The translations under genes were made by a program, and so were the position numbers. Shown in pieces: positions 1 to 11,913 of a stretch of 64,000 bases of DNA. The notes under the pieces are model-generated. The model made no database searches. It saw only the letters and a list, made by a program, of their open reading frames with translations, and was not told the DNA's origin. Position 1 is the stretch's first letter; every line of letters begins with the position of its first letter. Source of the DNA: Echiichthys vipera (Eukaryota > Chordata > Actinopteri > Perciformes > Trachinidae); contig OY829650.1 of the NCBI GenBank assembly GCA_963691815.1, forward strand, positions 9,041,027-9,105,026, read 5' to 3'.

Positions 1-169
1 GTCGACACTTGAGAAGCTTGAGGAAAGTCTCCATTTTATGGGCGTCCTTCTTGAAGCAGCTGAGTAAGGTATAGTCTCTCATCACAGATTCCAGCAACTC
101 TGGCTGCACATCATACTGGAATAGGCCTTGTTCACTGTGGTTTGTAGTCAACATCCCCTCATCCAACAT
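1..169 (-). CDS. smtla: Somatolactin exon 5: helix 4, truncated by window edge
   Basis: The acceptor is tgtcgtgcag before MLDEGML. Visible residues include [18 protein letters not shown], the family C-terminal helix with Cys181, and Cys198 in LLKCR. The frame is open to position 1, and the stop and 3' UTR are outside. The window edge is a GTCGAC (SalI) hexamer, possibly a clone boundary. Confidence 0.95.
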   Translation of the reverse strand, partial: MLDEGMLTTNHSEQGLFQYDVQPELLESVMRDYTLLSCFKKDAHKMETFLKLLKCR

Positions 170-1599
170 CTGCACGACAACATTTGGAGACATGACGGAA
201 ATATTAAGAGAAAGAAAAATAAGAATAAAAGGTGCGTGTATTGTCTACCAAAGGTTCTAAAGTCAAGTTCTAGTATCCAATATTTTTACAAGCAGTAAAA
301 TGTAATTGCCCTAGTTATATTACACGATACTGTGTGGGCTTGGTTGTCAGTCAGATACTGGATGTGACCCACCTTCTTGATGAGGACCACCACCCCTTGC
401 TCCAGACTGATCAGTTTCTCAGACACCCACTTGGTCTTGTTGAGCAGCATGTCAGGAGCAGCCTCGTAGCGATCAAGTGAGGTCTGCAGGTAGACCAGAG
501 GCTCGATCCACGACTGGACCAACATTAGCACAGAGTGGAGCAACCATTTGTCCTGCAGATCACACAGGAAGAGTTGAAAGAACTGATTGAATAAGTATAT
601 TAAAACATAAAACAATATTTAAAATATGCACTACAAAACATGACAGTTGGACTTGTCACATGTCTCTATGGGAACATTAATGTATTTTATGGATCATTTA
701 CAATTAAGATAGTAAGGAACTGCAATAGTAAGAAGCAATATGAAGTTATCAAAGAAGACTGAAGAACCAAATAACAACATGGTCTTACATTATTACCCCC
801 CTCCCCCCAAGCCATACAGCCATCTAACACAGATCCTATAGGTCTGTCAGACATTTCCATTGTTAGGTCTCTGCGATAAACTTAATGATTTGCCATTATA
901 AATACAATTTTATTGAATTTAATTGAAATGGGTGAAACAGTGGAGTCTGCTTAAATTCCCCTAAGAAGAGCAGACTCAATGCAAACGGCCATTAAACCAG
1001 AGATCAGGCAGTATTTCAACAGAAAGGGCAGAGGATAAATTATTAACATAAAGAATAGCCTTGTACTATATGCAGTTTCAAAGATCATATTTACTGGTGA
1101 CATAACTTTCAACCCGCAGTTTCAATATAGCTAAATGTAGTCCTTAAAATATTGCCTTTGGCCTTTGCAAATTTAAGTAGGATGATTGTGGAATTTCCCA
1201 TTAACCAGATTACAGTTCACATCAGCCAAATCACCCTTCATAGGCCTTTTGCTAAGTGGCTCAGTCTAGTTTACAACCAGACTGATTGAGCTGACATTTG
1301 GCCTTAAAGTAGTCTAAACCTCAGTTGGCACAGACGTTTACAATATAAAAATGTTTTACCGGAAGTACATTTATGAGATTTGAGAAGCTTTTGTTGCGAT
1401 TAGTGCAAACAACCCAACTTTCAGCAGATAACAGGGGCGTGCATTATAAGGAGTGAAGCTTCACTTGGACTTAGACACTTAGCATTGTTATTAAAAAATA
1501 AAATACAGCCTTGGCTCTTAGCACCTGTAAACAGTAATGCATTAACACCACCCTAACACCGGCTGCATGCGCTCGTACACACACACACACACACACACG

Positions 1600-1636
<37 letters not shown>

Positions 1637-1697
1637 TCACACAAACACACACACACACACACACACACTCACTCACTCACACACAGACACACACACA

Positions 1698-1752
<55 letters not shown>

Positions 1753-2064
1753 CAAGTGTTATTATCTACACTCAGATGCAAACGGACTGTACTTGTGTTT
1801 TATTTGCTCAGACAAGGACACTGCCTCTTTACATACACTGACACATAAAAAGCAGAGTTGTACACACACATACTTCCACTGTTAACAGAGAAAATGCTGG
1901 GATGATCAGCGGCCATCTACTTACAGATATCTGTTGGATTTCACTTTTGGAGCTGGGGATGGGTAAAGCTTTGGTGATGCATGTATAGCCTGCTTGGTTC
2001 CTCTGGAACTGCAATGGGAATGGGATGAACATATCCTCCTACAAAGTGGTGGGGGTGGTACACA

Positions 2065-2095
<31 letters not shown>

Positions 2096-5000
2096 GTAAG
2101 AGACATCAGACTTTTGACAAAAGCAGTAATTTTACCTCTCAGAACACAGAAGTTATTGGTCTACCACTGCAAGTTTATTTGTGTTACTATGTGACTTTAA
2201 GGTTGATGTACTAACAAATAAACTAACCGATCAAGGCAGCAGTAGACCATCAAGTACTGTTTTCTGTGAGCTAAAATGACTTTTTTTTTGTCATTTCTCA
2301 TTTCCATTTGTCAATAGAATCTGATGCCTTTGAAGACAGCATAGATACCGGCTTCATTTCCCTTTCCATAAACTCAAACAGGGCTGTCTGACAGCAATGT
2401 AAAGCTGTGAAAATATTCTTAATATAGCATACAATTAAAGTGATATGTATTATGTTTTAAGTGGGTCTATTTTTAGCTAAAACATTTTAGCTTGTGCCAG
2501 TCCTCCTAACTGCTTCTCCAAACTGGGTGGTTGCGGACCGCCATCTACTGACTATCGGTAAGTACCTCATACAACCCCACTTTAAAAACTCTAATCTACC
2601 CCTTGGAGATTGAGTATATATAATCAAAAAAGCTATGTTTTCAGTTTAATTTACTCTCCATATTCAAAACTGAAGGTCAGAAGCAGCAGTATCAGTTTGT
2701 TGTTGGAATCCTGTTGGTTTTATGCAATATGTTAAAATGGTTACACTCTAAACTCACTAAAAAAATAGCTTATTAAAAAATTGATGTGGAAATATTTTTC
2801 AGTAAGTCTATGTATGGATTTTATTGTGGTTGCCAGATGAGAATGAGCAAAAGGTGGCTTTGAACTTTGGGAGAGGGTTGTAAGACTTCGAACACCTGGC
2901 GGCCTTAAACAACATTATTTTGGGTCGTAAACACTAGCAGCTGTTTTTCTTTTTGTGTGTTTGGTGACTGTATATAAGATGAGACAAGTTGCTTGAGGTA
3001 AAAAGATCTGATTCATTATACCAGTTGACTGCATTATTTTTCTTCTAACTTCTTTCACGTAGACCAAATGCACTTAAGTGAATCTTTCTAACTTATTTGA
3101 AAATCTTTCATTCATAAAGGTATAGAACTAAAAGAATACACAATAAAGAGACATCAGGAAAACAATCATATAAGCTTCACCAATCTCGGCCACTGGAGAC
3201 ACAGCAGAGACTCATTTTGTTCCACAGCATGTTCTCATCTCTTAGACTTCATGCAGCGTCTTCTCAGTAACAAGTCCTACATCATCCCATTTCAAAGACA
3301 ATTTTGGATCTTGAGTCACGGAGTGAAAGGGATTCAACAGGCTACAAAACCTGTGCTCTCACAGCTGTAGTATATCATTATCACATTCGGATTACTCCCC
3401 TGCATGCCTGCTTCTTCAATAAAACATCTTTGGCCCAGAAGAGAGATATAAGATTACTTTGAAGCCTGGCAGCAAGGCGATGATCATGTCAGAATCAAAA
3501 GCAAATAACATAGTATCTAACAGAAAGTGTGGGCTTTTGGTCCAGCATATTGTAAAAAAAAAGAAAAGTCCAACAAAAAGTCCTTTTGCTTTCATTGTAG
3601 AACTCATTCCAAGTGTTGCTAGAATGAATACTATAGAGTTAATGATAAAAAACAAAAACATACCACAAACAGCTACCAAAATAAGTAATTATGGTTATAA
3701 AAATGTCAATTAAAACTTGAATTGACTTTTTGCTAGATGTGGTCATGTATGAGGTGAGATGCATTAGAATTATTGCTGAATTGGTCCGATCACCAAATCA
3801 GATCCTTCATTTTTAACTTCATTAAAAGATAATCTATGTTATTGTAGTAACTACCTGATGGAGGATTATAATTCATCTGTCTTTGACTGCAGAGTTGTGG
3901 TGAAGTTTGCTCATGTTGTGAGTCTCTGAACCATCCAGGCCTGAGTTAAAGCTTTCTGTTACTGTCCTTATCATGTCTATCTGATTGGCACAACTGTTTC
4001 AGAGCTATGTGATCAAGTGATAGGACTGTCTGAGAATCCCCACACCGGCTGATATACGCCTTCACCCAGCATTGGCGTTTTCAGGTCAATTTTGACCAGG
4101 TTTGGCCAAGGTGGGACAAAGAGTCAGAGTGGGTTTGGCCATGGCAAAGAAAATCTGAACGAATGGCATGTGATATGCATAATTAAACAAATCCAAAGAT
4201 GATTCATATTTGAAGAAACCAAATCATCTTAGCATCTAAAATGCAGTTACCATACTATTTACTACTTTTTTCTATTCAACTTACACATACAAAATATTTG
4301 CATGACAAGCCGAGAAGCCTTGATTATTTTATTAAAATTTTTAATCAGTAATTATGTTCAGGATCGGTTTTTCATTCAATCCGTTTCCAGTTGAGTTAAG
4401 CCCTGATCACTTATCACCCATCACTTATCATTTAGCTTTGATGCATCATCTACAGGAGTGTTCACAGCCTGTATCATCCAGTTTATACACGTCTACAGTC
4501 GCTTTTACCTGAATCAAACAGTCATAATGTGCAAAACATAACTTTATATCCATGGTAATAGCCAAGGTGTGTCTTTTACTGTAAATACTGTAATAGATTG
4601 TGGTAACTGTTCGTGTTAATGCTCAAATGTTTAGAAGTCACTGTTGCAGACTGAAACATCAAGATTTTCTACAGGCCAGCGAAGTGCACATGTTGTCATT
4701 TGAGCTTGTCAATTTCCCATTAGAGTGAGCCGCGGAGTATAACTGTAGTTGGCTTAAAGCTGTGGATAGTACGGGAAGCAAGTGAGCGGCTAGTCTACAG
4801 TGAACAGAGTTTGGTTCTTTGTTTTGGATTTGGTTACGGCCCACAGTAGCCTTTATTAAGTTTGGCAATAAAACAGCCAAGGTATTACTGTCTGATTATT
4901 GAGGGACGCTACAATACTGTATCCACATGTAGACGTGTGCAGTTCATATATTGATATTTGTACAAATTATATCAGTTCATTTTATGTTACCATTTACTCA

Positions 5001-6700
5001 GACAAACATTTGTTATAATTATCAAATAATTGTGACAAATCACCATTGTCACCCAGCCCTTTTGCACGCCACTCCTAAAATCGCAATTGTCCCCAAACCC
5101 TTTGGCACGTCGTTCTACTAAGGAGAAAGTGCGCATGAACACGTTCAGTATGTAAGTGTCATCTTGTGCTTCACATAAATTGCTTAAATGTCAACTGAAA
5201 ATTTTAAAACGAGAATGCAATGCAGACTGTTGCACCCTTATAGAACTGAGTCAGTTTTAAGACAACACTTTTTTTTAAATTTCTATATAAAAATAATATG
5301 CAGCTTCTCAAATACAAAATTCTGCATTGCTGTCACTGTAGCCTTTAGTTTAGGATGTGTTTCTACAGCACTGCTTTATAAAATGCTGATTTCACATTTC
5401 ATAAAACTATTTTTAAAAACCCAATTCATGCTCAACATGAGCGGATAAGAATATTCCCCCTGTAGATAATGGATTTTCTTAGATTGACCCTCAGTTGAAT
5501 GCTCTCTTTAAGCATGAATCAAATCAGTTTTTATTGTCATGTAATGCTAAGTGTGATGAGTTTCACCTGAGGCTATACACATGCTTAATATACGTCTTTA
5601 CGGTATACTTTTCCCCCATATAGTGCACAAGTGCAAAGATTCATTTTTGTGATAACGGTCGGTGTTACTCACAAACAAAGAGCATGATTCTTCTGAGACA
5701 CGGTAGATGAGCTCAGCGTGCTGGATGACTCGGTCTAGAAGTTTCTCTTGGGAGATGGAGGGGCAGCGGGTAAGGCTACCCTGCTCTTCCATGCAGTCTA
5801 GTGGAATGCTTATGGTAAGCTGATAGGGCCAGAGCAATATAGCCCAAAAACCCTTCTGCATGACTAAAGAAAATCACATTCGCATACATGTAACAAATGA
5901 TCTTGCAAACTTGCACAAAACACCTGATCATCCTATATCTTTATTGTCTGATGTGTTGTAGTACTACCTTCTTCGTATCAGTTTCATAAATCAACATCAC
6001 TGCTCAACTATATAATCTTGTGTAATTTATATCTGTCAGTACAATTACAAAATATCAAGGGCGGAGCGAAGTGGGGGGAGGCTTCTGGGACCCAAGGCCT
6101 GAATGTTTTTTCAAAAGCACGGGAACTTTAAGGTTTTTAAAAAAACTTCATTTCAACTTTCATTTCCCCTCAGACTCTTGGATTGGACCAACAAATTAAT
6201 GAAACAAATGTTCCATTAATGGGAAAATGTCCCATGATCATTGCCATGGAGGGCTCTTCTATACTACTACTGCTACTAATACTGCCACTACTTCTAGTTC
6301 TGCTACTGCTACTTCTACTACATATTCCCTTAATACATCTTATGTAGTTGAGTAAATGTTTTTCTTTTCTTTACAAAGTCATATCAAAACACACATTCTG
6401 TGAATTCTGCCCCACTGAAATAGGTGTAGGAATTCTGTAACCGAAATAGGTTTCAAAAACAGTTGATGCCAAATTCCTACCTTACCTATGTTCTGTAACA
6501 ATTTTGCCTCATTTGAGGTGGCAGGAGTAAAAGAATTGTCATCCTCAATATCTGCTGTGCTATACAGTCATTTTCAGAATGATGAAGAATGTTGGAGAAT
6601 CTCCCCAAGATAACATGCCTCAAGTTTACAACACCTAGCTTCGCCACGGCAAAACAAACTATGTTTCTGTCTTTAAGTGTGATGCATTACCTGTCACCAT
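1..6700 (-). CDS. smtla: Somatolactin alpha precursor, five exons, 3' end cut by window edge
   Basis: Pituitary (pars intermedia) peptide hormone of the growth hormone/prolactin family, linked in fish to chromatophore and lipid physiology (family knowledge). Coding exons run 6700-6691, 5863-5673, 2038-1925, 552-373 and 169-1, all with GT/AG junctions. Joined, they give 221 residues; family members are about 231, so roughly ten C-terminal residues lie outside. Residues 1-22 are a hydrophobic signal peptide and the mature chain starts IPLDC. Six of the seven somatolactin cysteines are visible at mature positions 5, 15, 42, 65, 181 and 198, exactly the family spacing; the seventh is expected beyond the edge. 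An N-glycosylation sequon NKT lies at mature Asn121. [20 protein letters not shown] and the [15 protein letters not shown] helix are diagnostic. No frameshift or stop is seen, so the gene looks functional. The extra N-terminal cysteine pair sets it apart from growth hormone. Confidence 0.97.
373..552 (-). CDS. smtla: Somatolactin exon 4: helices 2 and 3
   Basis: The exon is 180 nt, 60 codons, phase 0 to 0. It begins [20 protein letters not shown] and ends GVVVLIKK, with acceptor gatctgcag and donor gtgggtcac. It contains the NKT sequon and the conserved [10 protein letters not shown] segment. Confidence 0.96.
553..1924 (-). other. Somatolactin intron 3
   Basis: A 1,372-bp intron between exons 3 and 4. 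The part at 553-1576 is AT-rich and has nothing I recognise. The part near exon 3 holds a long (AC)n block, listed separately. Confidence 0.9.
1577..1748 (+). repeat. (AC)n compound microsatellite inside somatolactin intron 3
   Basis: About 170 bp of AC dinucleotides with a few CACG, TCAC and AG interruptions. In the hormone transcript (minus strand) it reads as a long UG repeat beginning 176 nt after the exon 3 donor. Confidence 0.98.
1925..2038 (-). CDS. smtla: Somatolactin exon 3: loop after helix 1
   Basis: The exon is 114 nt, 38 codons, phase 0 at both ends, running from EDMFIPFPL to KSEIQQIS. It carries mature Cys65, half of the central disulfide. The acceptor ctttgtag has a poor pyrimidine tract that runs directly into a (TG)n repeat, and the donor is gtaagtag. 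Skipping would keep the reading frame but remove the Cys65 bond. Confidence 0.95.
2060..2095 (+). repeat. (AC)n microsatellite at the exon 3 acceptor of somatolactin
   Basis: About 18 AC units with one interruption. On the transcribed strand this is a UG repeat ending 21 nt upstream of exon 3, in the place of the polypyrimidine tract. Confidence 0.97.
2096..5672 (-). other. Somatolactin intron 2, distal part
   Basis: Most of a 3,634-bp intron. I see no exon in it. A short imperfect duplication lies at about 5049-5115 (CAGCCCTTTTGCACGCC followed by an AAACCCTTTGGCACGTC variant). Open frames at 3416-3713 on both strands look like chance. Confidence 0.8.
5673..5863 (-). CDS. smtla: Somatolactin exon 2: signal peptide and first helix
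   Basis: The acceptor is ttttctttag and the donor gtgagtaac. Together with the split Val4, the exon supplies residues 4-67: the signal peptide core (WAILLWPY), the somatolactin-specific N-terminal disulfide loop (mature Cys5 and Cys15), helix 1 ([20 protein letters not shown]) and free Cys42. It ends in phase 0 after SCSLF. Confidence 0.95.
5864..6690 (-). other. Somatolactin intron 1
   Basis: An 827-bp intron between the 10-nt coding exon and exon 2. It holds a degenerate CTA/CTG trinucleotide stretch at about 6261-6332 and otherwise nothing recognised. Confidence 0.88.
6261..6332 (+). repeat. Degenerate (CTA/CTG)n trinucleotide repeat
   Basis: Roughly 70 bp made mostly of ACT, GCT and TCT triplets, inside somatolactin intron 1. 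Confidence 0.8.
6691..6700 (-). CDS. smtla: Somatolactin exon 1, coding part (10 nt)
   Basis: Only ATG GTG ACA G is coding, followed by a gtaatg donor. The split codon G|TC gives Val4, so the protein begins [11 protein letters not shown] very short coding first exon is usual in growth hormone/prolactin family genes. This start was preferred over the in-frame ATG at 5861 because it restores the usual extra N-terminal residues and sits about 50 nt downstream of a TATA box. Confidence 0.88.
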
Positions 6701-6750
6701 TTTGTCAGCTGTCGTCAAGTCCTCCCTAGCTTTTCTGTCATGCTGACTCC

Positions 6751-6760
6751 ATTTATAAAG
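6751..6760 (-). promoter_or_regulatory. Somatolactin TATA box
   Basis: On the minus strand CTTTATAAAT lies 51-60 nt upstream of the ATG. Transcription would start near 6725-6730, leaving a 5' UTR of about 25-30 nt. The start site is inferred; the box itself is seen. Confidence 0.8.
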
Positions 6761-6772
6761 CCTGCCCAGGCC

Positions 6773-6781
6773 ATGAATAAT
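6773..6781 (-). promoter_or_regulatory. Pit-1 (POU1F1) binding site of the somatolactin promoter
   Basis: ATTATTCAT matches the WWTATNCAT Pit-1 consensus exactly and lies 12 bp upstream of the TATA box. Pit-1 drives growth hormone, prolactin and somatolactin genes, so a site here fits pituitary expression. Weaker POU-like matches at about 6858-6868 and 7004-7014 may extend the array. Confidence 0.72.
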
Positions 6782-9079
6782 GGGAAAGGTCATTTTGGTC
6801 TTGCGTAGGTTCTTGTAAAAAGAGACTGAGCTTTCCAGAGCAATTCACTTCTTTTCTCATACATAATACCAGTATGGTAACTTTAGCCAAGGCATGCTCA
6901 GCCTAAATATCTTTTCTCTTGATTTAAATGTACGAACTAGGACTTTTTCTTTTGCATCAACGGATAAAAAAAACTACCAAATAAATGTTTTTTGTACATT
7001 TCTATTATATGCAGTGTACCAATTCCATTAACCAATAATCAAGAATAAAGACTGAGACTGATTAGATGTATCCAACAAAAAGTCAAAAAAAGAAATGGCC
7101 TGATAAACCCTTCCTTTCAACTGAGGTTAGTATGTAGATACTAGATAATGTAGACTTATACATGCATGACGGAGAAAGCTGCAGAAAAGACAGCATGGAA
7201 CTGTAAAAGACACAACAAAAAGGGGCTGGATGAATGTGATTCAGAAATCACTGAGAACTAACAAACCCCCTCAAATCACCCTTTTTTATTTTGACATTCG
7301 TATTCCATTCTGCTCAGAAAACCACATGTACGCGAGAGTATCTACCCTGAAGCTATGAGTTCCGTAGACTGTTTGTAGCTGTCATAGAAGGAAGCACATG
7401 TTTATTAGCCATCCATGCCTGCTTGAAACAAACTCCATTAAAGGCTCAATGTTTCTATCTTGCTACACTTCTTTTTTATCTGTCCTTGTGTTGGTGTAAT
7501 CAAATTGGAAGATTACCATGAATGAATTGTCTGCTATCAAATCCATCCATTTATTTTGAATGCAAATAACAGGTCTTTACTGGATTGTACACATACAATT
7601 GAATAAACATGTCTTATTGTGTTATTGTTTAGTATAAACCACAATCATGTTACAAACAATTAGGATAAATTAGGATATAAGACTGTATCTTCACAATTGT
7701 TTTTCACATGCATCAAAAAGATGAAGGAAGTACAACATGCAGGAGGCGTGAGCTCAAAGGTTTATTTCCTCAGTGAAGCATGTTTAAGGATAAGCTTAAG
7801 ACACACAGGTTCAGAAAGTGACAGCTGATGGGTGTTATGTTACTGAAGAGAAGGTTGCCACTCATGCATCTTCAAGACAGAAGTCTAATGTCACACATAT
7901 CACCTGTTCCATATGAAACAATGTTCTCATCACCTTTTTTTTTTACTCTTACACCTTCTGCTTCCCAATCTCCTTGGTTTGAGCACACCTCTCCAAAAAA
8001 ACATTGTGTTTTCTCCTTAGATTAAATCCTATTAAATCTACAGGGAGGGGTACACATTATTTGTGGACCCTCCTCACATAAAGGCCCTGCATTTGCAATC
8101 CAACACCCCTGTGTATGACTGACACAAGCCTGAATGACAGCTGAGATGCTCTAGCTTTCCTCTAGTCAAAAAATATAAAATAAAACCTTCAAAATGATCA
8201 AAGGTAAATTGAATACACCTGAAACAAGGCCTTACAAATGCTGCTTAAAACACAGGGACAGGCAAGTATCATGTCATTCAGAAGTTCCACAGCTTTGGGC
8301 ACATCCCAGTATTCTAACTCACTCATCTATTACAGACACCAAACAGGGGATGGCATTCAAACGGATGTCTGCCTTTCTTCCAAAACTATCTCTAATGAGT
8401 TAGGAGTTCGAACCAGTGGATTCCAGTGTCTTGCCTTACTGACCTCAAAAGACTTTCTCTTCCTGACAAAACCACACAACAGTGTTTTCTTACTGTATTT
8501 TAAAAAAAAATCTAAAAAAGAAAAAAAAAAAAGCCACATTTCGAGTCGTATCGATTACAAAAAGAAGTTTAATGGAAAAAAGTTCTTGTATAATGGTGAG
8601 AATGGAGCAAAAGAATGGCTGGGGCTTGGCCTAGCAGTTTGTGAACAGTACAACAATGCAATGTAATAGAGAATTATACAGAAATACATAATTATGGGCT
8701 GAAGTAACTTATCTATGTTGTTGCATTCCAGGTTGTTATTTTGGATTTACAAATTAAGTCACATAAAGTTATTATTCCATTACATTTGCACTTTAACTAT
8801 TTACATGTAAATGTAATGTTCTATTCCATGTCCATTTCGTAGTTTTAGTTCCTACCTGTCATTGTTTTGCGGGGGACAGGTGGGAATGTAACAGACTTAG
8901 GGTGACGTGCAACAGCTGAGAGCTGAATGAGAGAAGTTGGGTGTACACTTTTTTGGGTGTTGACTGAAGAAGATTGTTCAAATATTGTAGAGCGTATGAC
9001 CCACAGAACAGAAGGACTGGAGAATGATACCAACCAAGACTGTAGGATTACAACGAGCACGCTGAATGATACAAACAAA
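6782..9079. other. Somatolactin 5' flank, no gene recognised
   Basis: AT-rich sequence upstream of the somatolactin promoter with A-rich runs at about 8502-8533. Short open frames at 7828-8666 show no family resemblance. Distal pituitary enhancers could lie here but cannot be pointed to. Confidence 0.6.
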
Positions 9080-9600
9080 CAAACCCGAGATGCATGCGCA
9101 TGTTCTGGTAGACAAAATGCGCAGTGTGGACCTTCAAACGGTGCCTTCGACATCTATTCGGGAACTACCTGCTGTAGTGTGCGTGGGGCCTTTCTGCTGT
9201 TTGTGACAATAACGTGATGTGACTTCCGAGCCTCTTCCAGCTCAGTATGTTTGAAAACATAAAGGAGCACAGTGGAACGTGGATCTGAGTGGACTGCTTA
9301 CATTATGCTTTTAAGATGAACGAGCATTAAAGTTAAACCTGGAACAGATTGAGGAGGACTTCGCGGTGCATGAGGGCCTCGGAGAAGGTCGTCCGAGCAG
9401 GCGAGTATCTCATACATACACTCCTTGGAGACCGTCAGCGTGGGTTTGTGTTCGTGTGTGCACTACAAGTTGTGCAAACACTGCAGCTGTCTGCTGGTTT
9501 GTCGCTGCAGCCGTTGTTGAGTTTTTATTGTGCGTTATGTGTTGTCTACTTTGGTGATGTTTTACTCTGCTGTTGATTCTAGAGGAAGTGGCAAGTTATT
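9080..9600. promoter_or_regulatory. CpG-enriched promoter-like patch, orientation uncertain
   Basis: CpG dinucleotides are clearly denser here than in the AT-rich surroundings. An NRF1-type half site TGCGCATG lies at 9095-9102, a second TGCGCA at 9118-9123, and an ETS-type site (CTCGGAAGT on the minus strand) at 9222-9230. These combinations mark TATA-less housekeeping promoters. No coding exon follows in either direction, so it would be a non-coding first exon of a distant gene, a divergent or non-coding transcript, or a chance patch. Confidence 0.38.
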
Positions 9601-11539
9601 TAATTGGGTTACAACTGCCGTGGTGTCCTCTTGTATTCATTGTTGGTCATTTTTGCATAGTTGTTTGAGTTCGCTCCTCTTTCCTGAATGTGTACTTTTC
9701 TTGTGTAAAATATAGTAGGCTACTCTTTCCAACCCTGTATAATTACGCTGCACAATTGCAGTTTTACGCATTGTAAGTTTGGACACAAAAAGTCATGTTT
9801 ATAGTGTGTGTATATATAACATATATTTATGACGCATAATATTATGCATTTTGTTGCCTAAAGATGCTTTTTAATTAAACAGTAGTATCATACAGTATAT
9901 CATAACCTCCCCTTCAAAACTGTACATTTTAGCTGACCTACTCTTTTTTCTTGTTTCTTGTTAAGGTTATTTGTCACATTTCCTTCGCAAGATATTTCAT
10001 TATTTTTGTATTTTATTTTAGGTTTCCATGGCTACCAAAAAAACCTGTTTTCTGAATTTGTCACACCAATATATATGTCCATAGATTTGAAAGTGTTTTT
10101 TGATAAACCTCTGATAGAAGCAATCAGTTGTTGGTAATGGAGTCCCTGCCTCTGAGATGTGTTTTGGCAAAAAGTCAACACACTCACAAAACAATATAAT
10201 GTGCTTTACAAGAAAGTTTTGATCTTAATGTTCTCATAATCTTTACAGTTGAGATGTACCCAACTTTCAGAACTTTAAAAGTGTTCTGAGCAGAGAATGA
10301 AGTCACCCCACTAACAAACGGAAGATCATCTACTTTCACTGAATCAAAACAAAATGAGAATAAAATGCACATTTCTCACTAGAATTGTTATCAAAACTCA
10401 TTTTAACTATCTTACAATATTGCATTTTCTACTTGACAATAAATCAAATGTCCGCTGTGTTTAAAAAAATAATTGTGACAAGTGCTTGGCAGTCAGTGAT
10501 GTGCACGCAAAATACATAAACATCTCACAATTTTAGAGTTGTTATTGTCTAACTGACTGGGTTGGTATTTGAACCTTTGGAATGATAATGGGCTGGTTTG
10601 CTTTAAAGTTATAAAGTCTTAGGTGATCTTTTTTTTTTTTTACTCAGTATAAATAAAATATAATTATATTCAAGACACACTCCCATCAATGCAGTGTTAA
10701 CAAGGTTATTCGACTCCTATAGAGTGTATCTACTATTTTCTCACTTTTGCTATATTATATGCAAAATTCTTCCCACACCAATATGATGATTTCATGAGGC
10801 GGCAATTAGATTAGTTGCACTTCATATATTTCAGTGTTACCTTTATGTTTGTTGTTTTACAGTTTATTTGCACATTGAATGTGTTCAACCATGGGCATGG
10901 CAGCTTTGCTGTTATGGAAGCTCATTTGATTTTTAAAGCAATTTCTGGGGAGGTGAGAATTGCATTCACCAAAGTGACTCGCAAAGATATGCGTTAATGC
11001 AAAAAGTGGAGAAACTTGTGTGTTGGCACTACACCTTTCTTTCTATTTGCAAAAACAAGTCCCCATGTAATATCATGTCTGGCACCTATAGTGTTATCTT
11101 AATATCAAAGCAGTCCATCTGGGAAAAGACAGGGATTTGTTGAAATGAAATGAAATGAGATGGATACCTTTGAATAGGGAAATATATTTATTTATGTCTA
11201 TGTCAATATTTTTTCCCTCTCAGGATAATTCAAAATTGTTCACCTTACATTATATTTCCATATACCTATTTTGTTTTTCTTTCAGTTTCAGCTATGGGTT
11301 TTGCTGAACACACGGCATCGTCTTTGTCTACAGCAACCTGCAGAGTTTTGCACGTTCACAATCACAAGGGTTCTGTTCATGTTCAATATACGATTTTACT
11401 GGAGCATTTTTCTATGCAAAACAAATCTTGAACCTACTTCCTACACAATCCTTTGTGTTCCAAGACCCAGAGTACCAAAAATATGGAATATGGAAATATG
11501 TGTCCGTTATTCTCTCTCCATGGGCTACTGCACTGTATT
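9601..11539. other. No gene recognised
   Basis: AT-rich single-copy-looking sequence with no splice-bounded coding segment, TIR or tandem repeat that I can support. Confidence 0.6.
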
Positions 11540-11740
11540 TTATTGACGATTTTTTGCATTAAACATTTTCAGAAACACATTTTAGTGTAGTGTTTAGCTG
11601 TAATTTGAGAACGTTTCTTACCCAGCCACCATTGTTTTCTATTGAGCAAACATCACCTGTTTCATTGCTATGGTTGTAGGTGATTGGTTGTAGGGCATGT
11701 TTCATGGCTCTGATTGAAGTCCGTCCAATTGTGTCCAGAA
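11540..11740. repeat. Possible teleost interspersed repeat
   Basis: The phrases ACATTTTCAGAAACACATTT and CCCAGCCACCATTGTTTTCT look familiar from dispersed fish repeats, but I cannot assign a family or see the ends. Confidence 0.3.
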
Positions 11741-11913
11741 GCATTTTGCTCTGCGTTGACATTTGTGATGAGTCAGGTGATTCCGAGCTAAGTGATTTCA
11801 ACCCATTTTCTGTTCTGAACAATACCTTTAAGAAAATACAGATTTCCTCCTCTGATTATCGCAAAGAAATTTCAGTAAAAAGCAACTGGACTTGGTTATT
11901 TGTCTAGGAAGAC

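Noticed and set aside
3416..3713. Overlapping open frames in somatolactin intron 2 (one hydrophobic on the minus strand)
   Set aside because: No family resemblance and no splice context; AT-rich chance frames.
1..6700. Growth hormone, prolactin or somatolactin beta
   Set aside because: The extra N-terminal cysteine pair and all cysteine positions fit somatolactin, and the wording of the helices matches the alpha form. Beta remains a small possibility because the C-terminus is missing.
8194..9217. Several 60-142 codon frames near 8.2-9.2 kb
   Set aside because: No recognisable domain, both strands open, and A-runs inside; treated as chance.
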